Assembly: GCA_004557385.1 (NCBI GenBank)
Contig: SFEA01000003.1
Location: 62,001 to 126,000 of the forward strand
Direction: 5' to 3'
Length of the DNA stretch: 64,000 nucleotides
DNA from: Bacteroidales bacterium
GTDB taxonomy: Bacteria > Bacteroidota > Bacteroidia > Bacteroidales > Muribaculaceae
Of this stretch, positions 53,666 through 61,334 are shown in pieces (positions within the stretch are counted from its first letter, which is position 1; each line of letters begins with the position of its first letter). The notes under the pieces are model-generated. The model was not told the origin of the DNA, searched no databases, and worked only from the letters and a program-made list of their open reading frames with translations. The position numbers were made by a program, and so were the translations under genes.

Positions 53666-55534
53666 ATGATTAGTTATCTCCAAATTGAAAACCTGACAAA
53701 ATCCTACGGCGACCGCATGCTGTTCGCCGATGTCACTTTCGGCATTAACGAAGGCGACAAGGTGGGACTGATTGCCAAAAACGGCACCGGCAAAACCACC
53801 CTCCTAAGCATCATTGCCGGCAAGGAAGATTACGATAGCGGAAGAATTGTATTCAACAACGACATTCGCGTAGGATACCTCGAACAAGTGCCGTCATTTC
53901 AGTCGTCGAAAAGCGTCATCGACACTTGCATTGAAGGCGACGAGCCATTGGCAATAGCTGTGAGAAACTACGAGCACGCCCTGCACAACGGCAACTCCGA
54001 TGCCATGACCGCAGCCATTCAAGAAATGGACAACTGCAAGGCTTGGGACTATGAGGACCGCTTCAAACAGATTCTCTCGATGCTTAAAATCACCGACATC
54101 AACCAACCTATCGAGCAATTGTCGGGCGGACAAATCAAACGAGTGGCATTGGCAAAAATCCTTATCAACGAGCCCAATCTCCTCATCCTTGACGAGCCCA
54201 CCAACCACCTCGACATTGACATGATTGAATGGCTCGAGAACTACTTGTCGAGAAATCGAATGGCGATTCTGATGGTCACTCACGACCGTTATTTCCTCGA
54301 CAAAGTATGTAATAAAATTGTAGAAATCGACAACGAAAAAGTATATTCATACAACGGAAAATACAACTACTTCCTTGAAAAACGAATCGAACGGCTCGAT
54401 GCTCAAAATGCCGAGTTAGCTCGCGCCAAAAACCTCTACCGCACAGAATTGGAATGGATGCGCCGGCAACCACAAGCTCGTGGCTCAAAAGCACGATACC
54501 GCATCAACGCCTTTCACGAACTCCAAGACAAAGTATCGACAAAGGTCAACAACAAGACTCTCGACATCAACATCAAGTCGTCGTACATCGGCTCAAAGAT
54601 ATTCGTAGCCCACAACGTTTCGAAATCCTTTGGCGAAAACGTAATAGTCAAAGATTTCTCCTACACCTTTGCTCGATACGAGAAGCTCGGCATTGTTGGC
54701 AACAACGGTGCCGGAAAAAGCTCGTTCATAAAACTACTGTTGAACGAATATCAGCCCGACAACGGCTTCTTTGAGATAGGCGAAACTGTGCGATTCGGCT
54801 ATTATAGCCAGGAGGGAATAACTTTTAACGAATCGAAAAAGGTAATCGACTCTGTACGAGAAATCGCCGAACACATTCACTTCGACGAAAAAACGTCGTA
54901 CTCGGCTTCGCAGTTCCTCAATCTTTTCCTGTTCTCGGCAAAAGACCAGCAAAAGCTAATAGCCAAGCTTAGCGGCGGCGAAAAACGCCGACTATATCTC
55001 GCCACTGTGCTAATGCGGCAACCCAACTTTCTCATCCTTGACGAACCCACCAACGACCTCGACATTGTCACTCTCGAGGTGTTAGAAGACTATATCTCCA
55101 AATTCAAGGGATGCGTAATAATCATCAGCCACGACCGCTTTTTCATGGATAGAACTGTCGACCACATATTTGTGTTCGAAGGCAATGGCGTGATAAAAGA
55201 TTTTCCCGGCAACTACTCCGAATATCGCGAATGGAAACAGGAAAACGACAAACTAAAAGATGCCGAGAAACCAAAAGAACAACAAAAGGCAAAGGCTTCA
55301 AACGCCGAGAAAAACCGCAATTCAAACAAATTGACATTCAAGGAACGCAAGGAGTTTGAAGAATTAACTAAGGATCTTGATTTGCTGAACAACGAGAAAC
55401 AAGAAATTGAGACAATATTCAGCAACGGGTCTAATACTGCCGATTTAGACAGGCTGGCAAAACGCTACAACGAACTCAAAAGCATCATCGACGAGAAAGA
55501 ATATCGCTGGCTCGAACTTAGCGAAAAGGAATAA
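53666..55534 (+). CDS. ABC-F family ATPase (Uup-like)
   Basis: This 622-residue protein has two ATP-binding cassettes and no membrane part, so it is a soluble ABC-F protein that acts on the ribosome or in DNA-linked processes. Cassette 1 has Walker A GLIAKNGTGKTTLL, signature LSGGQIKRVALAK and Walker B ILDEPTNHLDI. Cassette 2 has GIVGNNGAGKSSFI, LSGGEKRRLYLAT and ILDEPTNDLDI. The linker (about 235-310) is rich in Arg/Lys. A C-terminal coiled-coil (about 545-622) resembles Uup. ATG 53666 follows the promoter; a longer TTG start is unlikely. It is not clearly an antibiotic-resistance type. Confidence 0.93.
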   Translation: MISYLQIENLTKSYGDRMLFADVTFGINEGDKVGLIAKNGTGKTTLLSIIAGKEDYDSGRIVFNNDIRVGYLEQVPSFQSSKSVIDTCIEGDEPLAIAVRNYEHALHNGNSDAMTAAIQEMDNCKAWDYEDRFKQILSMLKITDINQPIEQLSGGQIKRVALAKILINEPNLLILDEPTNHLDIDMIEWLENYLSRNRMAILMVTHDRYFLDKVCNKIVEIDNEKVYSYNGKYNYFLEKRIERLDAQNAELARAKNLYRTELEWMRRQPQARGSKARYRINAFHELQDKVSTKVNNKTLDINIKSSYIGSKIFVAHNVSKSFGENVIVKDFSYTFARYEKLGIVGNNGAGKSSFIKLLLNEYQPDNGFFEIGETVRFGYYSQEGITFNESKKVIDSVREIAEHIHFDEKTSYSASQFLNLFLFSAKDQQKLIAKLSGGEKRRLYLATVLMRQPNFLILDEPTNDLDIVTLEVLEDYISKFKGCVIIISHDRFFMDRTVDHIFVFEGNGVIKDFPGNYSEYREWKQENDKLKDAEKPKEQQKAKASNAEKNRNSNKLTFKERKEFEELTKDLDLLNNEKQEIETIFSNGSNTADLDRLAKRYNELKSIIDEKEYRWLELSEKE

Positions 55535-55561
55535 GACGCGAGCTTTTTGCTTAAACGCCCG

Positions 55562-56092
55562 CTATTTTCCGGCAGGAACAAACGAATCGAAGCTTTTGTC
55601 GCTATAAAACACCATTATATTCACAATCTTTTTTCCGGCACCAGCCGAAACACCGGCAACCGGAACCGATTGCTGCTGTTCGCTCGTGTTTGCTATTATC
55701 CTCATAGCATCCTGTAAACTGCTGCCTAAAGAGCTTTCCGATAAATAATCTCCAGCCTCATTTTTTTCATCGTCAAAATCTATCACCTTCGACTGCGATG
55801 AAACTGAGATATTCTTTTCGTCGAAAATCGAAGGCTCTTCGCTCGAACCAGCACTATTGCTCACCTCGGCATTTTCAACCTCCATTGCTCCTTCTCCAAA
55901 CAAAAGCCACATAATAGAAAGCTCGGGGTATGCCTCATGAATTTTCGAAACTACTTCGTCACTCACTTTTTTATTTCTTCCAGTGAGTAGCTGCGAAAGA
56001 GTAGGACGAGCAATTTTACAATTGTCCGCAAAAACGCTATTAGAAATTCGACGTTTTTCTAAGAAAATTTTTAGCCTTGATATTATATCCAT
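55562..56092 (-). CDS. XRE-type helix-turn-helix regulator
   Basis: This 176-residue protein starts with a Cro/C1-like helix-turn-helix (ISRLKIFLEKRRISNSVFAD, then IARPTLSQLLTGRNKKVSDE, residues 3-50) and the segment YPELSIMWLLFGEGAME that is common in Bacteroidales members of this group. The remaining 110 residues are acidic and low in structure, ending in IVNIMVFYSDKSFDSFVPAG. It has a consensus promoter flanked by an inverted repeat, so self-regulation is possible. The 770 bases upstream are gene-free. Targets are unknown; it might be a remnant of a phage-type repressor, but no phage genes are near. Confidence 0.8.
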   Translation of the reverse strand: MDIISRLKIFLEKRRISNSVFADNCKIARPTLSQLLTGRNKKVSDEVVSKIHEAYPELSIMWLLFGEGAMEVENAEVSNSAGSSEEPSIFDEKNISVSSQSKVIDFDDEKNEAGDYLSESSLGSSLQDAMRIIANTSEQQQSVPVAGVSAGAGKKIVNIMVFYSDKSFDSFVPAGK

Positions 56093-56116
56093 CGATTTAC
56101 ATTCTCTAATTTCATC

Positions 56117-56166
56117 TTTACAAATGTATACTATAAAATTGATTTACGCAAATTTATTTTTGTAAA
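56117..56166. repeat. Inverted repeat flanking the XRE promoter
   Basis: TTTACAAA (56117-56124) and its reverse complement TTTGTAAA (56159-56166) flank the promoter of the XRE gene, overlapping its -7 and lying next to its -33 element. It could be an operator pair for the regulator, but the region is AT-rich and chance is possible. Confidence 0.35.
56121..56152 (-). promoter_or_regulatory. Promoter of the XRE gene
   Basis: On the minus strand TTTG (56149-56152) is followed by 20 bases and TACATTTG (56121-56128), 29 bases before the ATG at 56092. Confidence 0.75.
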
Positions 56167-56800
56167 TTGTACGTATCATCAATGATGCCTGGCTATAATC
56201 GCTCTCGAACAAGTAATCAAATGAACTTTGCATAATATTAAATATTTACTATAAATATAATTATCTAACATATTGTTTATCAGCGCATTAACTGAATTTT
56301 ATACGCACGCAAATCAAAATCCAACAAACATTACACCAAATTATTATCCAAATACTTCAATCTTTTATCATAAACCACTCATTTTTAAGCACTTATATCA
56401 ATACTGAAATAATGTTAATCGCTAAAAAAGGCAAGATTAACACTTATAACATATGCAAATTCTTTTTCCTAAACTATTTATTGTTAACAAACTCACGTTT
56501 TCATAATCAAAAATACGTGTTTTGTTACGAGAACCGCACGGTACAAAGTTGAATTTAATGCAATTCTCAACTATTTAATAATGCAAACATAATGATGGTA
56601 AAACTACCAATTGCGGCATTTTTTAGCTAAACTCTTTTAGATTTACACATTTTTCGTCGATTTTGGCATTCTATAAGGCCGTTAAATTCTAAACGATTCT
56701 AATCGACCTGCTTATTCTACATTTTCAAATTTAAACATCTAATAATCAGTACTTTACACTTCAATGCAAACAAACCTAGATATATACGACTATTTTGCAG

Positions 56801-56836
56801 AGAAAAATTAAAGGCGGACCCTATTTTGCCCGCCTT
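56801..56836 (-). terminator. Terminator after uvrA
   Basis: On the minus strand a 7-bp GC-rich stem (56830-56836 with 56811-56817) is followed by TTTAATTTTTC. It lies 27 bases after the uvrA stop. Confidence 0.75.
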
Positions 56837-56863
56837 CAGTAGAAAAACAACTCGTCTTCCCGT

Positions 56864-59695
56864 TTATTTCAGTTCTTTTTCAACAAATGCAGCCGTCACT
56901 CCCCTGCCCCTTTTTGCTATTTCTTCAGGAGTTCCCGAATCAACAAGTTTGCCACCGTTTCGCCCTCCATCAGGACCCATATCAATAATGTAGTCGGCAC
57001 ACTTTATCACGTCCAGATTGTGCTCGATTACAATCACCGTATTTCCTTTATCGACCAATTTATCGATAACTCTCAACAAAACGCTCACGTCAGCAAAGTG
57101 CAATCCGGTGGTTGGCTCATCCAAAATATAAATGGTCTTTCCCGTGTCCTTTTTTGCAAGCTCGGTAGCCAACTTCACTCTCTGACTCTCACCTCCCGAC
57201 AATGTGCTCGACGGCTGACCTAATTTCACATAGCCCAATCCAACATCTTGCAGCACCTTAATCTTACTTAATATCGTAGGCACCGCCGAGAAAAATTCAA
57301 CGGCTTGATTGATTGTCATGTCAAGCACATCGGCTATCGACTTTCCTTTGAATCGCACCTCAAGCGTCTCACGGTTGTAACGCTTGCCGCCGCAAGCTTC
57401 GCAAGGCACAAGCACATCAGGCAAAAAATTCATTTCAATCGATTTGTAACCGTTGCCCTTGCACACTTCACACCTTCCGCCCGACACATTAAATGAAAAG
57501 CGTCCTGGCTTATAGGCACGAATTTTCGATTCCGGCAATTCAACAAACAATTTTCTGATGTCGGCAAAAACACCAGTGTACGTTGCCGGGTTAGAGCGAG
57601 GCGACCGTCCCAATGGCGACTGGTCTACCGTCACCACTTTATCGACACTCTCCAACCCTGCGACATTTTCATATTTCAATGGATTTGTCAACGAGCGATA
57701 GAATTTTTGACTCAGAATCGGTTGTAGTGTACCATTTATCAGACTTGATTTGCCACTCCCCGACACTCCAGTCACGCATATCAGTGTACCCAAAGGGAAT
57801 TTCACATCCACATTTTTCAGGTTGTTGCCGCAACACCCCTTCAGTTCAAGCCATTTTCCATTACCTTCTCGCCTTTTTTCCGGAACAGGAATTCTCAGTG
57901 TGCCGTTCAAATATCCCGCAGTCAGAGTATCCGTTTTAAGCATTTCGCTCGGAGTTCCCGAGAACACTATATTTCCACCCCTGCGTCCAGCCTTTGGACC
58001 AATGTCAACAAGATAGTCCGATTCGAGCATCATATCCTTGTCGTGTTCAACTACGATGACCGTATTGCCCGAATCGCGAAGCTCCTTCAACGAATTAATT
58101 AGGCGTTGATTGTCGCGCTGGTGTAAGCCGATGCTTGGTTCGTCGAGAATATAAAGCACGTTCACCAATTGCGAACCAATTTGCGTTGCCAAGCGGATGC
58201 GCTGGCTTTCGCCTCCCGACAATGTTGCCGTAGCACGATTCAGCGACAAATATTCAAGTCCGACGTTAAGCATAAACTTCAGTCGGCTGCTAATCTCCTT
58301 AACTATTTCTTCGGCAATTTTCCACTGCTGTTTTGTAAGATGGTTCTTCAAGTCTGCCACCCATTCTGCCAAATCGGAAACATCCATTCTTGCCAATTCA
58401 GCAATATTCTTGCCATGTACTCTGAAGTGCAAAGCTTCCTTGTTGAGTCGGTCGCCATGGCATTCCGGGCATTGGCAGCGAGAATAGAACTGTCCAGCCC
58501 ATTTCTGTGCCACTGCCGATGCGTCGTCGCTCTGCTGCATCTCAATGTATTTTAGCAAACCGTCATACGTAAGGAAATAGTTTTGAGTGCTCAGCGTTTC
58601 GGTCTTTATGTTCAGGCGCTCGTCAGTGCCGCCCATAATCTCATCAATTGCTTCGTCGGGCACATCTTTCAACGGCGTGTCAAGGGTGACATCATATTTT
58701 TCGCAAATCGCTTGTATCTGCCAAAAAATCAATGAATTTTTATATTTTCCCAAAGGAGCGATGCCACCGGCACGAATCGGCAGTTCGTTGTTGGGCATCA
58801 CCTTCTCTCTATCTATAATGTTTACATATCCAAGTCCTTTACATTTCGGACACGCTCCTTGAGGGCTGTTGAATGAGAAGTTGTGTGGCGCAGGCTCGGC
58901 ATACGACAATCCCGTCACCGGGTCCATCAACATCTTGCTATAATGACCAAGTTCACCATTTTCAACGTCCAATATCATCAGCTGCCCATCACCTTGCTTG
59001 AATGCAGTTTCCACAGTTTTGCGAAGTCGGTCCTCGTCCTTCTGATTCACCTTCAGCCGGTCGACAACAATTTCAATGGTGTGGTTCTTATAACGGTCGA
59101 GTTTCATGCCAAAAGTAACCTCGCGCAATTCGCCATCAACCCTAACATTCAAGTAGCCTTTCTTCCTTATGTTTTCAAACAATTCTTTATAGTGACCTTT
59201 TCTATTCTTTACAAGCGGAGCCAAAACGTAGATTTTCTTTCCGGCATATTTATTCAAAATCAGCGATAGTATTTTGTCCACACCATACTTCACCATTTTC
59301 TCGCCAGAGACATAAGAAAACGCTTCGCCAATGCGGGCATACAAAAGGCGCAAATAATCATATACCTCGGTTGTTGTTCCTATTGTGCTTCGAGGATTTT
59401 TATTCACCGTCTTTTGCTCAATTGAAATCACCGGGCACAAGCCGGTGATTTTATCCACATCAGGTCGCTCAAGAACTCCAAGCATATTTCGCGCATATGC
59501 CGAAAATGTTTCAAGGTAGCGGCGTTGACCTTCGGCAAATATTGTATCGAAAGCCAACGACGATTTTCCGCTTCCACTCAAACCGGTGATTACCGTAAGC
59601 TTGCCGTGCGGAATCTCCACGTCAACATTTTTCAGATTATGCACACGAGCGCCCCAAACACTCACACTTTCAACTTCTTTTCCTTTCAGCTTCAT
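56864..59695 (-). CDS. uvrA: Excinuclease ABC subunit A
   Basis: UvrA scans DNA for bulky lesions and loads UvrB in nucleotide excision repair. The 943 residues match the canonical length. The first nucleotide site is TVITGLSGSGKSSLAFDTIF (Walker A near residue 37). Zinc-finger Cys pairs are CPKCKGLGYVN and CQCPECHGDR, and the third finger is GGRCEVCKGNGY with VPCEACGGKRYN. Two ABC signatures are seen, TLSGGESQRIRLATQIGS and TLSGGESQRVKLATELAK, with ILDEPSIGLHQRDN and ILDEPTTGLHFADV. It starts 6 bases after the stop of the upstream type IX cargo gene, so the two are probably co-transcribed. Confidence 0.97.
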   Translation of the reverse strand: MKLKGKEVESVSVWGARVHNLKNVDVEIPHGKLTVITGLSGSGKSSLAFDTIFAEGQRRYLETFSAYARNMLGVLERPDVDKITGLCPVISIEQKTVNKNPRSTIGTTTEVYDYLRLLYARIGEAFSYVSGEKMVKYGVDKILSLILNKYAGKKIYVLAPLVKNRKGHYKELFENIRKKGYLNVRVDGELREVTFGMKLDRYKNHTIEIVVDRLKVNQKDEDRLRKTVETAFKQGDGQLMILDVENGELGHYSKMLMDPVTGLSYAEPAPHNFSFNSPQGACPKCKGLGYVNIIDREKVMPNNELPIRAGGIAPLGKYKNSLIFWQIQAICEKYDVTLDTPLKDVPDEAIDEIMGGTDERLNIKTETLSTQNYFLTYDGLLKYIEMQQSDDASAVAQKWAGQFYSRCQCPECHGDRLNKEALHFRVHGKNIAELARMDVSDLAEWVADLKNHLTKQQWKIAEEIVKEISSRLKFMLNVGLEYLSLNRATATLSGGESQRIRLATQIGSQLVNVLYILDEPSIGLHQRDNQRLINSLKELRDSGNTVIVVEHDKDMMLESDYLVDIGPKAGRRGGNIVFSGTPSEMLKTDTLTAGYLNGTLRIPVPEKRREGNGKWLELKGCCGNNLKNVDVKFPLGTLICVTGVSGSGKSSLINGTLQPILSQKFYRSLTNPLKYENVAGLESVDKVVTVDQSPLGRSPRSNPATYTGVFADIRKLFVELPESKIRAYKPGRFSFNVSGGRCEVCKGNGYKSIEMNFLPDVLVPCEACGGKRYNRETLEVRFKGKSIADVLDMTINQAVEFFSAVPTILSKIKVLQDVGLGYVKLGQPSSTLSGGESQRVKLATELAKKDTGKTIYILDEPTTGLHFADVSVLLRVIDKLVDKGNTVIVIEHNLDVIKCADYIIDMGPDGGRNGGKLVDSGTPEEIAKRGRGVTAAFVEKELK

Positions 59696-59701
59696 TTCTT
59701 C

Positions 59702-61054
59702 TTATTCTGTTTTATCGCTCGTAGTCTTTGCCTCTTTCTTCAAGCCGACAATGTTTATGTCGCCCTTCAGTTTATATTTCTTGCCTTCAGAGCCCTCTGC
59801 TTCAATGACATAATAATACACGCCCGGATTCACAACCTTTCCCTTATACTTTCCGTCCCAGCCTTGCGATGGGTCGGTAAGTTCACACAGTTGCACGCCC
59901 CAGCTGTTGAATATCCAGCAGCGGAACTTCACTATTGAGCTATACGACACTTTCCATTCATCGTTCACGCCCTCGGTGGTTCCAGGTGAAAAGGCATTAG
60001 GGCATTGCAGGCTCGACTCCCCTATACTTACAGTATAAATTTCGCTTTCTGCCACACAATCACGAGCATCGCTATTTGCCACAAAGCGCCAGTAAGTGGT
60101 GCCAGCCTCATTGAACGTCTTTGACAGTTCGCTTTCGGCGTATTGTTCTTCAACATTTTCAAAATCAGCCGAACGCGACATTTGCCACTCGCAATGCGTG
60201 GCAGCTTCGGTAGCATATCCGTTGAACAAAATAGTTGCAGGAGCCGAACCGCCAAGTCGCTCGGCATCATCACCAGCACCTTTCATGTTATCGGCTTTTT
60301 CTGTTTCTTGGGCAACAACCGTCTCTACAGCAAGCGCCGATGCCTGACTCATGCCGCTGCTCACCGACTGGCTTTCTTGCCAGAATGTCAAAAACCTATC
60401 GCCCGACAATGTGTATACGGTGCTGCACAACGACCCCGGCAACGAGATTCGAGTTTTAAAGCCCTCCAATTTTTCGGTTTGCCCAACCGTTTGCCACGAG
60501 CTGTTTTCGGCAGACCATTCAAGGCTTTCATACGTCAGCTCCAGCGCCCGGTCGAGTTTCTTCAAGCCACCATTAATTGTATAATAAATGATGTCATCGC
60601 CCGAGCCCTCCACATTCAGCACCGCAGTGCCGCAGTCGCCTTCGTCCTCTAATTCAATTGATTGTAACTGCAAACGATAATGGGAATAATCCACCACCCA
60701 AAAATATGAGCGCTTATCGCCCTCTTCGACAATGTAACCCGAATTAGGCACAACCTCGTTCAGCGTGGTTACTTTGCCATCACGGCCTATACCAGCAATC
60801 TCCTCAGCATAAGCCCCGCCCATCTGTCCGAACTTATACCAAGTCACCTTTGCCGATTCATCGGCAGCCACATACTGCATCTTTATCATGTTGGTGTCAT
60901 AAACAACATACACGCTATTTAAGCCCGTAGTTTTCGACGGCTCCTCAACAAACACCTTATGAGCCTCATCACCAACAAAAAGCACTTCGCCGTAAGCATC
61001 GCCCAACGACAACGATGCAATTGTTGCAAGCATTATATTCTGTAAATATTTCAT
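59702..61054 (-). CDS. Secreted protein with type IX secretion C-terminal domain
   Basis: This 450-residue protein has a signal peptide (residues 1-22, YLQNIMLATIASLSLGDAYG) and a C-terminal gliding-motility-associated (CHU_C, type B) sorting domain at about residues 350-440: CPNAFSPGTTEGVNDEWKVS, then FNSWGVQLCELTDPSQGWDG and NPGVYYYVIEAEG, which are the family marks. The middle (about 30-345) looks like beta-sandwich segments with an Ig-like stretch (ATHCEWQMSRSADFENVEEQ). It should be exported and processed through the type IX system. The tail KEAKTTSDKTE is charged. The partner gene uvrA follows immediately. The biological role is unknown. Confidence 0.82.
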   Translation of the reverse strand: MKYLQNIMLATIASLSLGDAYGEVLFVGDEAHKVFVEEPSKTTGLNSVYVVYDTNMIKMQYVAADESAKVTWYKFGQMGGAYAEEIAGIGRDGKVTTLNEVVPNSGYIVEEGDKRSYFWVVDYSHYRLQLQSIELEDEGDCGTAVLNVEGSGDDIIYYTINGGLKKLDRALELTYESLEWSAENSSWQTVGQTEKLEGFKTRISLPGSLCSTVYTLSGDRFLTFWQESQSVSSGMSQASALAVETVVAQETEKADNMKGAGDDAERLGGSAPATILFNGYATEAATHCEWQMSRSADFENVEEQYAESELSKTFNEAGTTYWRFVANSDARDCVAESEIYTVSIGESSLQCPNAFSPGTTEGVNDEWKVSYSSIVKFRCWIFNSWGVQLCELTDPSQGWDGKYKGKVVNPGVYYYVIEAEGSEGKKYKLKGDINIVGLKKEAKTTSDKTE

Positions 61055-61285
61055 AGTCTACACATATTTATATAATATAAAACGCAAATGCACCACACCG
61101 AATTGCACAATCGGAGTATTCATTCCAACAAAGTTACAAAGATTATTGCAATATTAAACACTATCGCACACTCTCCTACCATAAAAAAATGTACCACTAC
61201 CCAAGTTTAGGCCACAACAAACCAATACACTCACTTTTACAATAAAGTTTACGTCAAACTATTTTCAGTTGCCAATGGTTTTTAT

Positions 61286-61293
61286 TAATTTTG
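61286..61293 (+). promoter_or_regulatory. -7 box of purL
   Basis: TAATTTTG lies 42 bases before the ATG at 61335. Only a weak TTTC is at the -33 position. Confidence 0.5.
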
Positions 61294-61334
61294 CACTAAA
61301 TATTCACAAAACAACTATCACATAGTTCTTTATT

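Larger units (their letters stand above)
56093..56863 (-). other. Gene-free interval between uvrA and the XRE gene
   Basis: This 771-base AT-rich stretch holds the promoter of the XRE gene at one end and the uvrA terminator at the other. In the middle (about 56170-56800) I find only short frames (the longest I read is 17 codons), scattered near-matches to -7 boxes without a partner, and no RNA fold that I recognise. A small RNA cannot be excluded. Confidence 0.5.

Noticed and set aside
55562..56092. XRE regulator as sign of a prophage
   Set aside because: No integrase, structural phage gene, tRNA insertion site or direct repeat is near; neighbouring genes are housekeeping.
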